Origin: Actinotignum sanguinis
GTDB lineage: Bacteria > Actinomycetota > Actinomycetes > Actinomycetales > Actinomycetaceae
DNA length: 64,000 nucleotides
Assembly (NCBI RefSeq): GCF_003957255.1
Contig: NZ_QDIE01000007.1
Location: 1-64,000, forward strand
Direction of reading: 5' to 3'
A program made the translations under genes and the position numbers. The notes beneath the pieces are model-generated. The model saw only the letters and a list, made by a program, of their open reading frames with translations. It made no database searches and was not told the origin of the DNA. Below are positions 55,337 to 64,000 of the stretch, piece after piece. Every line of letters starts with the position of its first letter. The stretch's first letter is position 1.

Positions 55337-58300
55337 GTGCACTTAAAAACCTTGACCATGCGAGGATTCAAATCCTTTGCCACCGCCACAACAGTGCGCT
55401 TTGAACCCGGAATTAACGCGGTAGTAGGCCCCAATGGATCAGGTAAATCCAATGTGGTGGATGCCCTCGCCTGGGTGATGGGGGAACAGGGTGCGAAAAC
55501 CTTACGTGGCGGTTCTATGGCGGATGTTATTTTCGCCGGTACCTCGCGCCGTCCCGCGCTCGGACGCGCGGAAGTCTCCCTTACTATCGATAATTCTGAC
55601 GGCGTGCTCCCCATTGAGTATTCCGAGGTGACCATCACCCGCACCCTCTTCCGCGCCGGCGGCTCCGAATACGCCATTAATGGTACTCCGGCACGACTTC
55701 TCGATGTCCAAGAACTGCTTTCGGACACCGGGATGGGGCGGGAAATGCATGTTATTATCGGGCAGGGCCGCCTCGATGAGGTTCTCACCTCCAGTCCTGA
55801 AGAGCGCCGCAATATCGTGGAAGAAGCCGCCGGGGTGCTCAAGCACCGCCGGCGCAAAGAAAAAACTCTGCGCAAACTTGAAGCGATGAAGGGGTCGTTT
55901 ACGCGGGTGGAAGACCTCACCGCGGAGCTGCGCCGCCAGCTCGGGCCGCTTGCCAAACAGGCGGAGGCCGCCCGGCGTGCCCAGGTTATTCAGGCAACCG
56001 AACGCGACGCGCGGGCACGCCTCCTTGCCGATGATCTTGCCCAAGCGCAGGCGCGGCTCGAAGCCGGAACCGCTGAAGATAACCGTACCGCCCAGCTGCG
56101 CGAAGAAAACCAAGCGGCCCTCACGCAGGCCCGCGCCGCCCTCGCCGCGGCAGAGGAACACCATGCGCGCCTGAACCCGCAGCTTTCCTCACTGCGTGAC
56201 AGCTCCGAGCGTCTCGCCTCCCTCGAAGAACGATTCCGCGCCATGGACGAACTGGCACGCGAACGGGAACGCACCCTGAGCACCATGCCCGCACGGGGCG
56301 GCCAAGATGACCCGGAGGAGCTCCGGGCGCGCGCCGTACGGGCCCGGGCCGAAGAAGAAGAACTGGAAGGGCGCGTCCGCGACGCTCAGGATGCTTTGCG
56401 CGCCGTCCTCACCCAGCGGGAGGAAAGTGAAACTGCGGAAGCCGCGGCCGAGCGCGCCTATAACGAGGCGAGCCGGGTGCGGGCCGACGCGCGAGAGAAC
56501 GCTGCGCGCCGTGCCGGGAAGGTCTCCGCCATACGATCCCGCCTCGAGGCGCTCACGGCTGAAGTTGAACGTGTAGACAAGGACGTGGCGGCTGCGCGCC
56601 AGCGCGTGCAGACCACCAGCGTGCAGGTCACGGATATCGAAGAAGAGCTTGTCGCCACCTCCGCCGGGGACGATACCCTCGCTACCGCACATGAAGAACA
56701 TACCCGGGCCCATCTGGCGGCTCGCGCTGCCGTGGAAGAGGCTCGCGCGAACGAGGCACGTGCTCGCGAGGAAATGGCGCGCTTACAGGCCATTGTTGAT
56801 ACCCTTGCGCTTTCTTTGGAACCGGAAGATGCGACCGCGTGGGCTATCGAGCACGGTGCGGCATTGTTGCGTGACCACCTCCATGTGGAACGCGGTTGGG
56901 AAAGCGCGGCGGAAAATGCGCTGGCGGGAACCGCCGCCGGTGCGGTGGTAGACGACCTCGACAGCGCCGTGGATATTTTGCGCGGTGCCGCGCAGGCGCA
57001 AGCCGGGCGTCTCACGCTCAGCATTACGGAAGGGAAGAACGACGACGCTGTAACTGCCGCGCGCGAAGCTGAGCTGAGCACCGCCTTTGAGACGGTGCGC
57101 CCGGATAAGGATGCCGCCGTGCATGCATTAGCGGTGGTGAGGTGGTCCGGGACGGGCAGCGACCTGGCTGGCCTTCTCAAGCAACTTCTAGCTGGCACCG
57201 CACTTACCGTTGATCTTGTTACAGCCCGCCTGCTTGTGGCTGCCGGGGCGCCTCGTGCGGTAACAATGAGCGGGGACGTTATCACGGCGTGCACCGCTAC
57301 CGGGGGAGAGGCTACCGCTGCTGCCACTCTCGCCCGCCAAGCTGCCTACCAGGACGCTTCTGAGCAGCTCGATGCCGCCGCCACCGCCGCTGATGAAGCA
57401 GCCGTGGCGCTGCGGAAAGCTGAGAGCGCCGAGGAAGACGCGCGGGCTCGCGCCGAGGCTTCCGGGAGCGAACTGACGGCGCGAGACTCTAATCTGGCTG
57501 CCGCAACTGCCCAATTAGGAGCTTTACGCCAAGCTCTTTCTACGGCGCGTGCCGATGAAGAACGCGCCGTCGCTCGTGCCGCCTCCTTGCGGGAAGATAT
57601 AGCCGCCCGGCAGGCAGAGCTGGAAAGCTTCACGCAGCCCGAAGAGAGTACTGCTGATATTCCCGATGATGATGAACTTGCCCGTCTCTCCCAGCAGCGT
57701 GATTCCGCGCATGAAGCTGCCGTGGCCGCCCGTAAACAAGAAACGGAGGCCCGGTTGGCGCTGCGCACCGCCGAAGAACGTTTCCGAGCTTTGAGCGGGC
57801 GAGCTGATGCTCTGGATAACCGGGCTCGATTGGCCCGCGAACGCCTTGAACGGGAAGAACGTGCTCGCCAGGCCCGAGCCGAATATGCGGTGCTAGCCGG
57901 GCAGGTAGCGGCCGCGGCGGTACGAGCCCTAACCCACGTGCGCAGCCTACGTGCCGAGGTGGCCGAGCAGCGTCGTCGGGTAGAAGAAGAACAACACGGT
58001 GCCGAGGGGCAGCTCACGCACCTACGTGAACACGCCGAACAGCTGCGTGCCCGTGAACGCGAGCTAGCAGATTCCACCCATGTCCGGGAACTGGCGACCG
58101 CCCGCGCCCGCATGGAATACGAACAGCTGGCCACCCGTGCCCTTGAGGACCTGGGTGTGGACAGCGCTACCCTCGTGGAAGAATTCGGGCCGCTCACCTC
58201 GGTGCCCACCGACAACGGTGCGGTGCCCTACGTGCGGGCCGAACAGGAACGGCGCCTAGCTACGGCGCAGCGAGCCCTCGCTCGGCTGGGCACCATTAAC

Positions 58301-58891
58301 CCGCTCGCCCTGGAGGAACACGCCGCGCTAGAAGAACGCCAAAGGTACCTGGCGCAGCAGCTTGATGACCTGAAGAAGACCCGCGCCGATCTTCTCGATA
58401 TTGTGGCGGAGCTTGATGAGCGAGTCACCCTCGTCATGAAAGCCGCGCTCAGCGATATTAGTGCTCGTTTCGAGCAGGTCTTTGCTCGCCTTTTCCCGGG
58501 TGGGGAAGGGCGACTTATCATCACCGACCCGGAGAATGTGCTGACCACCGGGGTGGAAATCGAAGCCCGCCCACCGGGTAAGCGCGTCAAGCGGCTGTCC
58601 CTGCTGTCGGGAGGGGAGCGTTCGCTCACCGCCATTGCCTTCCTCGTGGCAATCTTTATGGCGCGCCCTTCCCCGTTCTACGTTATGGACGAAGTGGAAG
58701 CAGCCCTCGATGATGTCAATCTGGGGCGCCTTCTCGAGATTTTCCGGGAATTGCAGCGCTCCTCTCAGCTCCTCGTGATCACCCACCAAAAACGAACAAT
58801 GGAAATCGCCGATGCGCTGTACGGGGTAGCGATGCGCGAGGATGGGGTTTCCACCGTGGTATCCCAGCGCATGTCTGAACTGCGCGAATAG
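55337..58891 (+). CDS. smc: chromosome partition ATPase Smc
   Basis: 1184 aa, full length. Walker A GPNGSGKSN (31-39), two long coiled coils (about 170-500 and 680-1020), a hinge (about 510-670), signature LSGGERSLTA (about 1090) and Walker B FYVMDEVEAALDD (about 1115). It organises and segregates the chromosome with ScpA/ScpB, whose genes are not in the window. The GTG start lacks a Shine-Dalgarno sequence and sits just after CATAAT, suggesting leaderless translation. Confidence 0.95.
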   Translation: MHLKTLTMRGFKSFATATTVRFEPGINAVVGPNGSGKSNVVDALAWVMGEQGAKTLRGGSMADVIFAGTSRRPALGRAEVSLTIDNSDGVLPIEYSEVTITRTLFRAGGSEYAINGTPARLLDVQELLSDTGMGREMHVIIGQGRLDEVLTSSPEERRNIVEEAAGVLKHRRRKEKTLRKLEAMKGSFTRVEDLTAELRRQLGPLAKQAEAARRAQVIQATERDARARLLADDLAQAQARLEAGTAEDNRTAQLREENQAALTQARAALAAAEEHHARLNPQLSSLRDSSERLASLEERFRAMDELARERERTLSTMPARGGQDDPEELRARAVRARAEEEELEGRVRDAQDALRAVLTQREESETAEAAAERAYNEASRVRADARENAARRAGKVSAIRSRLEALTAEVERVDKDVAAARQRVQTTSVQVTDIEEELVATSAGDDTLATAHEEHTRAHLAARAAVEEARANEARAREEMARLQAIVDTLALSLEPEDATAWAIEHGAALLRDHLHVERGWESAAENALAGTAAGAVVDDLDSAVDILRGAAQAQAGRLTLSITEGKNDDAVTAAREAELSTAFETVRPDKDAAVHALAVVRWSGTGSDLAGLLKQLLAGTALTVDLVTARLLVAAGAPRAVTMSGDVITACTATGGEATAAATLARQAAYQDASEQLDAAATAADEAAVALRKAESAEEDARARAEASGSELTARDSNLAAATAQLGALRQALSTARADEERAVARAASLREDIAARQAELESFTQPEESTADIPDDDELARLSQQRDSAHEAAVAARKQETEARLALRTAEERFRALSGRADALDNRARLARERLEREERARQARAEYAVLAGQVAAAAVRALTHVRSLRAEVAEQRRRVEEEQHGAEGQLTHLREHAEQLRARERELADSTHVRELATARARMEYEQLATRALEDLGVDSATLVEEFGPLTSVPTDNGAVPYVRAEQERRLATAQRALARLGTINPLALEEHAALEERQRYLAQQLDDLKKTRADLLDIVAELDERVTLVMKAALSDISARFEQVFARLFPGGEGRLIITDPENVLTTGVEIEARPPGKRVKRLSLLSGGERSLTAIAFLVAIFMARPSPFYVMDEVEAALDDVNLGRLLEIFRELQRSSQLLVITHQKRTMEIADALYGVAMREDGVSTVVSQRMSELRE

Positions 58892-58966
58892 CGAGACTTA
58901 CGTTGCAGTTCGGTAACAATTGCGCCAGCGGGCGGGTCGGAGGTAGCCGGCCGCCCCGAAAATTCT

Positions 58967-58972
58967 CATAAT
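58967..58972 (+). promoter_or_regulatory. -10 element implying a leaderless transcript for the small membrane protein
   Basis: CATAAT ends 6 bases before the GTG at 58979; no ribosome site. Same layout as smc. Confidence 0.4.
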
Positions 58973-58978
58973 AAGACC

Positions 58979-59554
58979 GTGCCCCTTATCATCGTTGTTA
59001 TCGCCATCATTATTGCTGCCGCAGCGCTGGTGTATGCCCTGTCATTCGCGCGGAATTCCGGGAAAAGCACCGGTGTATCCGTCGCGGAATCATTTGACGC
59101 GTGGCGCTCTGATGAACTGGATATGGACACTTATGACATCGTCCACCATGATACGGCGGTGGATGATATGTTCGAAGCTTTCGCGCACGAATCCGAAGCC
59201 TATATAACCTCCGAAACCCTCGATGAGCACTTTGATCGAGCTCGGGAAACGGAGCGTGAACTCTCGGAAACGGTGCGCCGCAATAGTGAAAAACTGCGGG
59301 CGCGTATTCCTGCGCCGCCGCTGCGCCGTCGTGCTGAGAACGTTGCAGAAGATACTCGCGCGGAGGCGAACGCTGCGGATGCTTCCACGGGTGTACCGGA
59401 AGAAATCCATGTGGCGAATTTCGCCGGGGATCCGGATGAGACCCTGGTAGCGGACGTGATCACTGACGGTGCTGGCGGCCAGAGCGGCACCGTTGATATT
59501 GCGGAAAGCTTCGAGGCTGAAGACGCTGAAACCCGCGAACGGCGCAGCGCCTAA
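58979..59554 (+). CDS. single-span membrane protein between smc and ftsY
   Basis: 191 aa. One N-terminal membrane helix (about 3-25), then an acidic, mostly helical cytoplasmic part: about 35-105 with many Glu/Asp/Arg, likely helical, then a disordered acidic tail. I recognise no family. Its position between smc and ftsY, next to the SRP receptor, suggests an envelope or membrane-associated role, but nothing in the sequence states a function. Confidence 0.7.
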   Translation: MPLIIVVIAIIIAAAALVYALSFARNSGKSTGVSVAESFDAWRSDELDMDTYDIVHHDTAVDDMFEAFAHESEAYITSETLDEHFDRARETERELSETVRRNSEKLRARIPAPPLRRRAENVAEDTRAEANAADASTGVPEEIHVANFAGDPDETLVADVITDGAGGQSGTVDIAESFEAEDAETRERRSA

Positions 59555-59601
59555 CACGTTGCCGGCTGGAAAAACCCGGCCCCCTCTGCAAGACTGGAGG
59601 G

Positions 59602-60792
59602 GTGGATAATCCTGTAGTTCTTGCACTTGTCATCGCGGCCGTTGCTGCCCTTCTCCTTGTTCCCCTCGTTATTTCCCTGGTGAAGAAGAACCAGCGGCGT
59701 GAGGAATTGGAACGTCGGAACATCCCCGTTCTTGAGGGGGATTCCACCGCAGAAGCTCAGGAGGGCGCCGACGAAGAAACCACCGGGGAAATCCCCGGTG
59801 AAATCCCCGGTGAAACCGCCCCGGATGTTGTTACGGTTCCGGCGGTTGAACAACCCGAATCGGTCCCCTCCCGGATGCAGCGTTTGCGTGCCCGACTGGC
59901 CCGTTCGGGTGGCTTCGGGCAGGCTCTTTTGGCGATTCTTTCTCGGGGTGATCTCTCCGCGGCGGACTGGGAAGAACTGGAAGATACCCTCATCATGGCC
60001 GATGTGGGGCTGGATGCTACCAGTGAGATTATGGAGGGTCTGCGCTCGCGGGTGAAGATTGAAAGTACCAGCGATCCGCAACGGGTCCGTGAAATTCTGC
60101 GCGAAGAGCTGCTGCGCCACGTAGGTCCGGATATGGATCGTTCCCTCAATCTCACTCGTAGTGAAGCGGATTCCGGGGCGGTGCATCCCGCGGCGGTTCT
60201 GATGGTGGGTGTGAACGGTACCGGGAAAACCACCACGGTAGGTAAGCTCGCGCGTTTGCTGCGCGCGCAGGGAACCACGGTGCTGCTCGGTGCGGCAGAT
60301 ACCTTCCGCGCGGCCGCAGCTGATCAGCTGGTCACCTGGGGCGACCGAGTGGGCGTGGATGTTGTGCGTTCGGATCGCGAAGGGGCAGATCCGGCCTCCG
60401 TCGCCTTCGATGCGGTGGCGCAGGCCGATGCAACCGGTGTGGACGTGGTTATCGTGGATACCGCCGGACGCCTCCAAAATAAGGCCGGGCTCATGGATGA
60501 GCTCGGAAAAATCAAGCGCGTCATGGAACGCACCGCACCCGTCAATGAAGTTCTCCTTGTTTTGGACGCCACGACGGGGCAAAACGGGATGCAACAGGCC
60601 CGTGTTTTCGCGGAGGTGACCGGATTAACCGGGATCGTGCTGACCAAGCTGGACGGCACTGCCAAGGGCGGCATCGTTATTTCGGTGCAGCGTGAACTCG
60701 GTGTGCCCGTCAAGCTGGTGGGCCTGGGGGAGGGGCCGGATGATCTGGCACCCTTTGATCCGGAAGGTTTCGTCGATTCACTGCTGAGCTAA
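59602..60792 (+). CDS. ftsY: signal recognition particle receptor FtsY
   Basis: 396 aa. An N-terminal membrane helix (about 4-28) and an acidic linker with three EIPGE-like repeats (about 55-72) precede the SRP54-type N domain and GTPase: G1 GVNGTGKTTT (about 204), VDTAGRLQNK, TKLDGTAKGG. It receives ribosome-SRP complexes at the membrane. A real membrane helix is common in actinobacterial FtsY. The GTG start has GGAGG very close, so the exact start is less certain. Confidence 0.94.
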   Translation: MDNPVVLALVIAAVAALLLVPLVISLVKKNQRREELERRNIPVLEGDSTAEAQEGADEETTGEIPGEIPGETAPDVVTVPAVEQPESVPSRMQRLRARLARSGGFGQALLAILSRGDLSAADWEELEDTLIMADVGLDATSEIMEGLRSRVKIESTSDPQRVREILREELLRHVGPDMDRSLNLTRSEADSGAVHPAAVLMVGVNGTGKTTTVGKLARLLRAQGTTVLLGAADTFRAAAADQLVTWGDRVGVDVVRSDREGADPASVAFDAVAQADATGVDVVIVDTAGRLQNKAGLMDELGKIKRVMERTAPVNEVLLVLDATTGQNGMQQARVFAEVTGLTGIVLTKLDGTAKGGIVISVQRELGVPVKLVGLGEGPDDLAPFDPEGFVDSLLS

Positions 60793-60961
60793 GGACGCCT
60801 AGCTGAGCCACGTGCGGGCATAGCGGAGCTACGGCGCGACGGTGCTGCGGAGCAGATCCACCGCCGTTAGATTCTAGTTTGACGCACGATAATGGGTGAA
60901 TATGCGTGCTCGCGCACCCTGCTTTACAATGGAACGAGTTTGTTGACGCGAAGGCTGGCCA

Positions 60962-62524
60962 GTGTTTAATAATCTTTCCGACCGGATTTCCGGTGCATTC
61001 AAGAATCTGCGCTCCAAGGGTGTGCTCACCCAAGCGGATGTAGAGACCACCATTAGCGAGATTCGGCGTGCCCTCTTGGACGCCGACGTCGCGCTTCCCG
61101 TGGTGCGCGAGTTCACCGCAGCGGTGCGCGAACGCGCCACCGGTGCGGTACGCTCCCAAGCTCTCAACCCCTCTCAGCAGATCGTCAAAATTGTTAATGA
61201 CGAACTCATCGAGATTCTCGGTGGGGAGACTCGGGAACTGAATTTTGCGCAGGGGCGACCCACCGTGGTGATGCTGGCCGGCCTCCAAGGTGCGGGTAAA
61301 ACCACGCTGGCAGGTAAGCTCGGGCGCTGGTTCGCGCGCGGGGGCCGCAAGGCGCTCCTCGTCGCCTCCGATTTGCAGCGGCCTAATGCGGTGCAGCAGC
61401 TCCAGGTGGTGGGCGAGCGTGCCGGTGTGGACGTATGGGCTCCCGAACCCGGTAATGGGGTGGGGGACCCGATCCAGGTGGCCGCCAGCGGTGTAGATTA
61501 CGCGGCCGCGAACGGCTACGGCGCCGTCGTGGTGGATACCGCCGGACGCTTGGGTATCGACGATGTTCTCATGCAGCAGGCCGCTGATATTCGGGCTGCC
61601 GTCAACCCCGACGAAGTCCTCTTCGTTATCGATGCCATGATCGGTCAGGACGCGGTCGCCACCGCGAAGGCCTTCCAAGATGGGGTGGGCTTCACCGGCG
61701 TGGTTATTACCAAGCTCGACGGCGACACCCGCGGTGGCGCGGCGCTCTCGGTGCGCGGCGTGACCGGCAAACCAATCCTTTTCGCCTCCACCGGTGAAAA
61801 ACTGGAAGATTTCGAACGCTTCCACGCCGACCGCATGGCCTCCCGTATCCTCGATATGGGCGATATTCTCTCCCTCATCGAACGCGCTGAAGCCACCTGG
61901 ACGCAAGAGCAGCAGCGCGAACTTTCCGAGAAAATGAGCGAGGGGTCCTTCGATCTCAATGACTTCCTCGTACAAATGAACCAAATTAAGCGGATGGGTT
62001 CGCTCAAGAAACTCATGGGGATGCTGCCCGGAATGGGGCAGTATCGCGAAGCCCTCGAGCAGTGGGATGAATCCTCGATGGGGCGCGTGGAAGCTATTAT
62101 CCAATCCATGACGCCCGCTGAGCGCCGTACCCCGAAAATCCTCAACGGTTCGCGCCGCCAGCGCATCGCTCGCGGCTCGGGAACCACCGTCCAGGAAGTC
62201 AATCAACTGGTGCAGCGCTTTGAGGGCGCCGCCAAGATGATGACGCAGATGAGCCGCGGCGGCGGCATGCCGGGAATGCCCGGTCTGCCCGGCGTTGGCG
62301 GGGGCTCCCGCAAGCAGAAACGCGCGAAGAAGAACGTTTCGGGTGGTAAGAAGGGGCGTTCGGGTAATCCGGCCAAACGCGCCCGTCAGGAAGCCGAAGC
62401 CGCGGCGGCACGGCAGCGTGCCGAACAGGGCTCAGCTTTCGGTAAGGGCGCCCAGCTTCCCGGGTCTGCCCCTGCGGCTCCCGATATGGCAAGCATGGAA
62501 GAGCTCAAGCGTTTCCTTAAGTAA
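60962..62524 (+). CDS. ffh: signal recognition particle protein Ffh
   Basis: 520 aa. N domain, GTPase with G1 GLQGAGKTT (about 108-116), VDTAGRLG, TKLDGDTRGGAALS, then a Met-rich M domain (about 300-435) that binds 4.5S RNA and signal sequences. A Gly/Met and Lys/Arg-rich C-terminal tail of about 85 residues is longer than in E. coli Ffh (453 aa). GTG start with GAAGG upstream. The 169-bp gap from ftsY contains ACGGCGC/ACGGTGC words. Confidence 0.95.
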   Translation: MFNNLSDRISGAFKNLRSKGVLTQADVETTISEIRRALLDADVALPVVREFTAAVRERATGAVRSQALNPSQQIVKIVNDELIEILGGETRELNFAQGRPTVVMLAGLQGAGKTTLAGKLGRWFARGGRKALLVASDLQRPNAVQQLQVVGERAGVDVWAPEPGNGVGDPIQVAASGVDYAAANGYGAVVVDTAGRLGIDDVLMQQAADIRAAVNPDEVLFVIDAMIGQDAVATAKAFQDGVGFTGVVITKLDGDTRGGAALSVRGVTGKPILFASTGEKLEDFERFHADRMASRILDMGDILSLIERAEATWTQEQQRELSEKMSEGSFDLNDFLVQMNQIKRMGSLKKLMGMLPGMGQYREALEQWDESSMGRVEAIIQSMTPAERRTPKILNGSRRQRIARGSGTTVQEVNQLVQRFEGAAKMMTQMSRGGGMPGMPGLPGVGGGSRKQKRAKKNVSGGKKGRSGNPAKRARQEAEAAAARQRAEQGSAFGKGAQLPGSAPAAPDMASMEELKRFLK

Positions 62525-62534
62525 CGACGACGGC

Positions 62535-62564
62535 GCAGCGGGCAGGAGGGAGCTTGCCCGCTGC
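62535..62564. terminator. bidirectional hairpin between ffh and the CDF gene
   Basis: GCAGCGGGCA pairs with TGCCCGCTGC across 10 nt; the genes converge. Confidence 0.65.
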
Positions 62565-62583
62565 AATGTTCTTAGCAGAGTGG

Positions 62584-63663
62584 TTATTTCTGGGAGGTAG
62601 CGGCGTCGTCGTTTTTCCCTGTGGTTAAAGCCTCCACCACGATATCCGGAACCGCGTCGGAAATACCTCCCAGCGGCACGTAACCTTCCGGAATATCCTC
62701 ATAGGAGCGCGGGTCCTCCAGTGGCTCCACGTGGATGAGGGCGCGTAGATGGGGCACCGCGGCGCGTAATTCCTCCGCGATATCTTCGGCGAGTTCGTGC
62801 CCCTCGCGCACCGTCCAGGTGGAGGGAACCAGCAGATCAAAATTACAAAACGACTCACGCCCGGCCACTCGGGTCTGCAGCCCGTGGAAACGCACCTCAC
62901 GGCGGGTATGCGAACGTAGAATCGCCACGATTTTTTCGGTATCCGGCTCAGACAGAGCTGCGTCCATGAGTCCGGCGAGGGATTCGCGCAGCAGCTTAAC
63001 CCCGGTGGCCAAGATATTGACCGCAACGAGGATAGCGACGATGGGATCGAGCAGCGGCTCATCGGTTAGCGCTACCAAGCCCACGCCCACGATCACGCCT
63101 ACGGAAGTGATGACATCCGTGAGGAGGTGCTTGCCGTCGGCGCGCAAGGTAGGGGAACGGTGCTTCGCGCCGGCGCGCAGCAGGACGAGGCCGACAATCC
63201 CATTGACCAACGATGCGAGCGCCACGATGCCCAAACCCCATCCCAGCGCCGCTAGCGGCTGGGGGTGAATAATGCGGTCAACGGCGGAAAAAATAATAAA
63301 ACCGGCTGCCGCGAAAATCATCGCGCCTTCCACAGCGGAAGAAAAATACTCGGCCTTGGAACGCCCATAGGTATAGCGTGCATTTGCGGGTTTCGCGGCC
63401 GCGGACAGGGCCAGCACCGCGACTACCGCAGCTGCCAGATTGACTAAAGATTCTGTGGCGTCGGAGAGAAGACCCACCGAATCGGTGAGCCAGTAGCCAG
63501 CCGCTTTGAGCGAAATGGTGATGAGGGCGGCCGCAACGGAGAGCCAGGCGTAACGCACGAGCTTAGAGGTAGGCGCGGGAGCAGCCGAGGGTGAGCCCAC
63601 GGTGCTGACGGTGCCAACGGTGCAGGCTACGGTGGCGGGAAGGGGGTTATTCACGCTTCCCAT
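62584..63663 (-). CDS. cation diffusion facilitator (Zn/Fe/Mn efflux type)
   Basis: 359 aa. Six membrane helices. Metal-site motifs: LLSDATESL (DxxxE-like) in TM2 and HLLTDVITS (HxxxD) in TM5. A C-terminal ferredoxin-like cytoplasmic domain contains the FCNFDLLVPSTWTVREGHELAEDI region typical of CDF proteins. It exports divalent metal in exchange for protons. The first 30 residues are a Thr-Val-Gly-rich stretch made by repeats of an ACGGTGC-like DNA word. ATG 63663 and GTG 63654 are both possible starts. Confidence 0.87.
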   Translation of the reverse strand: MGSVNNPLPATVACTVGTVSTVGSPSAAPAPTSKLVRYAWLSVAAALITISLKAAGYWLTDSVGLLSDATESLVNLAAAVVAVLALSAAAKPANARYTYGRSKAEYFSSAVEGAMIFAAAGFIIFSAVDRIIHPQPLAALGWGLGIVALASLVNGIVGLVLLRAGAKHRSPTLRADGKHLLTDVITSVGVIVGVGLVALTDEPLLDPIVAILVAVNILATGVKLLRESLAGLMDAALSEPDTEKIVAILRSHTRREVRFHGLQTRVAGRESFCNFDLLVPSTWTVREGHELAEDIAEELRAAVPHLRALIHVEPLEDPRSYEDIPEGYVPLGGISDAVPDIVVEALTTGKNDDAATSQK

Positions 63664-63845
63664 CTTGCCAGGCGCGGCGGTGCTTGTCAGGTTGAAACGG
63701 TGGGAGGGCGGGCTCGCACCGGGACTGTCGCGGATTCGCACCGGCATTGCAGTGGGGCGAGGGCGTAAGTGATCTCACCGCGCAGCTGCGCACTACCTGT
63801 TTCCTCAGCTAGAAAATTCTGGCAGAATAGCTAGATGTACTTGGA

Positions 63846-63878
63846 GGATGCCGGGTCCCTCTCAACCCGGTGTCATCC
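63846..63878 (+). promoter_or_regulatory. hairpin in the rpsP leader
   Basis: CCGGGT pairs with ACCCGG across 8 nt, and GGATG/CATCC extends it with a bulge. It lies about 80 nt before rpsP and may be a leader structure; no known ribosomal leader motif was recognised. Confidence 0.35.
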
Positions 63879-63955
63879 GTGTTCATGGATTGCACGGTGC
63901 GCGTCCCCCAACCGGCCGGGTAATCCACCCCAATGAGAAAGGATTGACCACAAAA

Positions 63956-64000
63956 GTGGCAGTCAAGATTCGTTTGAAGCGCATGGGTAAGATCCGTGCG
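63956..64000 (+). CDS. rpsP: 30S ribosomal protein S16, 5' end (partial)
   Basis: The 15 visible codons read MAVKIRLKRMGKIRA from GTG 63956, a clear S16 N-terminus. AAAGGA lies about 14 bases upstream. ffh followed by rpsP is the usual bacterial order, here interrupted by the convergent CDF gene. The gene runs off the window end. Confidence 0.9.
   Translation, partial: MAVKIRLKRMGKIRA

Overview
The window is a contiguous piece of chromosome from a high-GC Gram-positive bacterium (Actinomycetota). Evidence: two clpP genes followed by clpX, a long trigger factor, a translational T-box in front of ileS, an LAHTG sortase signal, several GTG starts, and the order smc - small membrane protein - ftsY - ffh - rpsP. 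The protein set and genome style suggest Actinomycetaceae (Actinobaculum/Actinotignum/Trueperella-like), which is inference only. I see no phage, insertion sequence, CRISPR array or plasmid feature. Two tRNA genes are present (Pro-TGG and Gly-TCC).

Layout. 0-4 kb: end of an unknown gene, a MaoC-hotdog/Rossmann-like fusion and a zinc alcohol dehydrogenase. 4-7.5 kb: two tRNAs and a large sortase-anchored surface protein. 7.5-10.5 kb: methionine ABC importer metNIQ. 10.8-21 kb: proteostasis block tig, a giant secreted double phosphoesterase, clpP1-clpP2-clpX and a chorismate mutase. 21-29 kb: an acyl-CoA ligase divergent from a five-gene cluster (membrane PIG-L deacetylase, ATP-grasp ligase, processive GT2 synthase, histidine kinase, OmpR-type regulator), then a secreted Asp/Trp-tailed protein on the other strand. 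29-39 kb: valS and a seven-gene peptide-type ABC operon ending in a metallophosphoesterase and a PtpB-like phosphatase. 39-44 kb: proC, a short-chain dehydrogenase, pyroglutamyl peptidase, and a small-protein/hydrolase pair that looks like a type VII secretion substrate pair. 44-55 kb: T-box-ileS, brnQ, nucleoside hydrolase, MFS transporter, folC, AspT-type transporter. 55-64 kb: smc, ftsY, ffh, a cation diffusion facilitator and the start of rpsP.

The most interesting unit is the 23-29 kb cluster. The deacetylase, ATP-grasp enzyme and processive glycosyltransferase would make and modify an amino-sugar envelope polymer, with a co-transcribed two-component system. A palindrome GATGAGA-N4-TCTCATC occurs in front of the cluster (22982-22999) and in front of the Asp/Trp-tailed secreted protein (28959-28976). 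In both places its centre lies exactly 52.5 bp from the first base of the chosen ATG, which argues for one regulon and also fixes both start codons.

A second, genome-style signal is the enrichment of the heptamers ACGGTGC and ACGGCGC (either strand) in intergenic DNA. They also occur in family-atypical inserts in two proteins.
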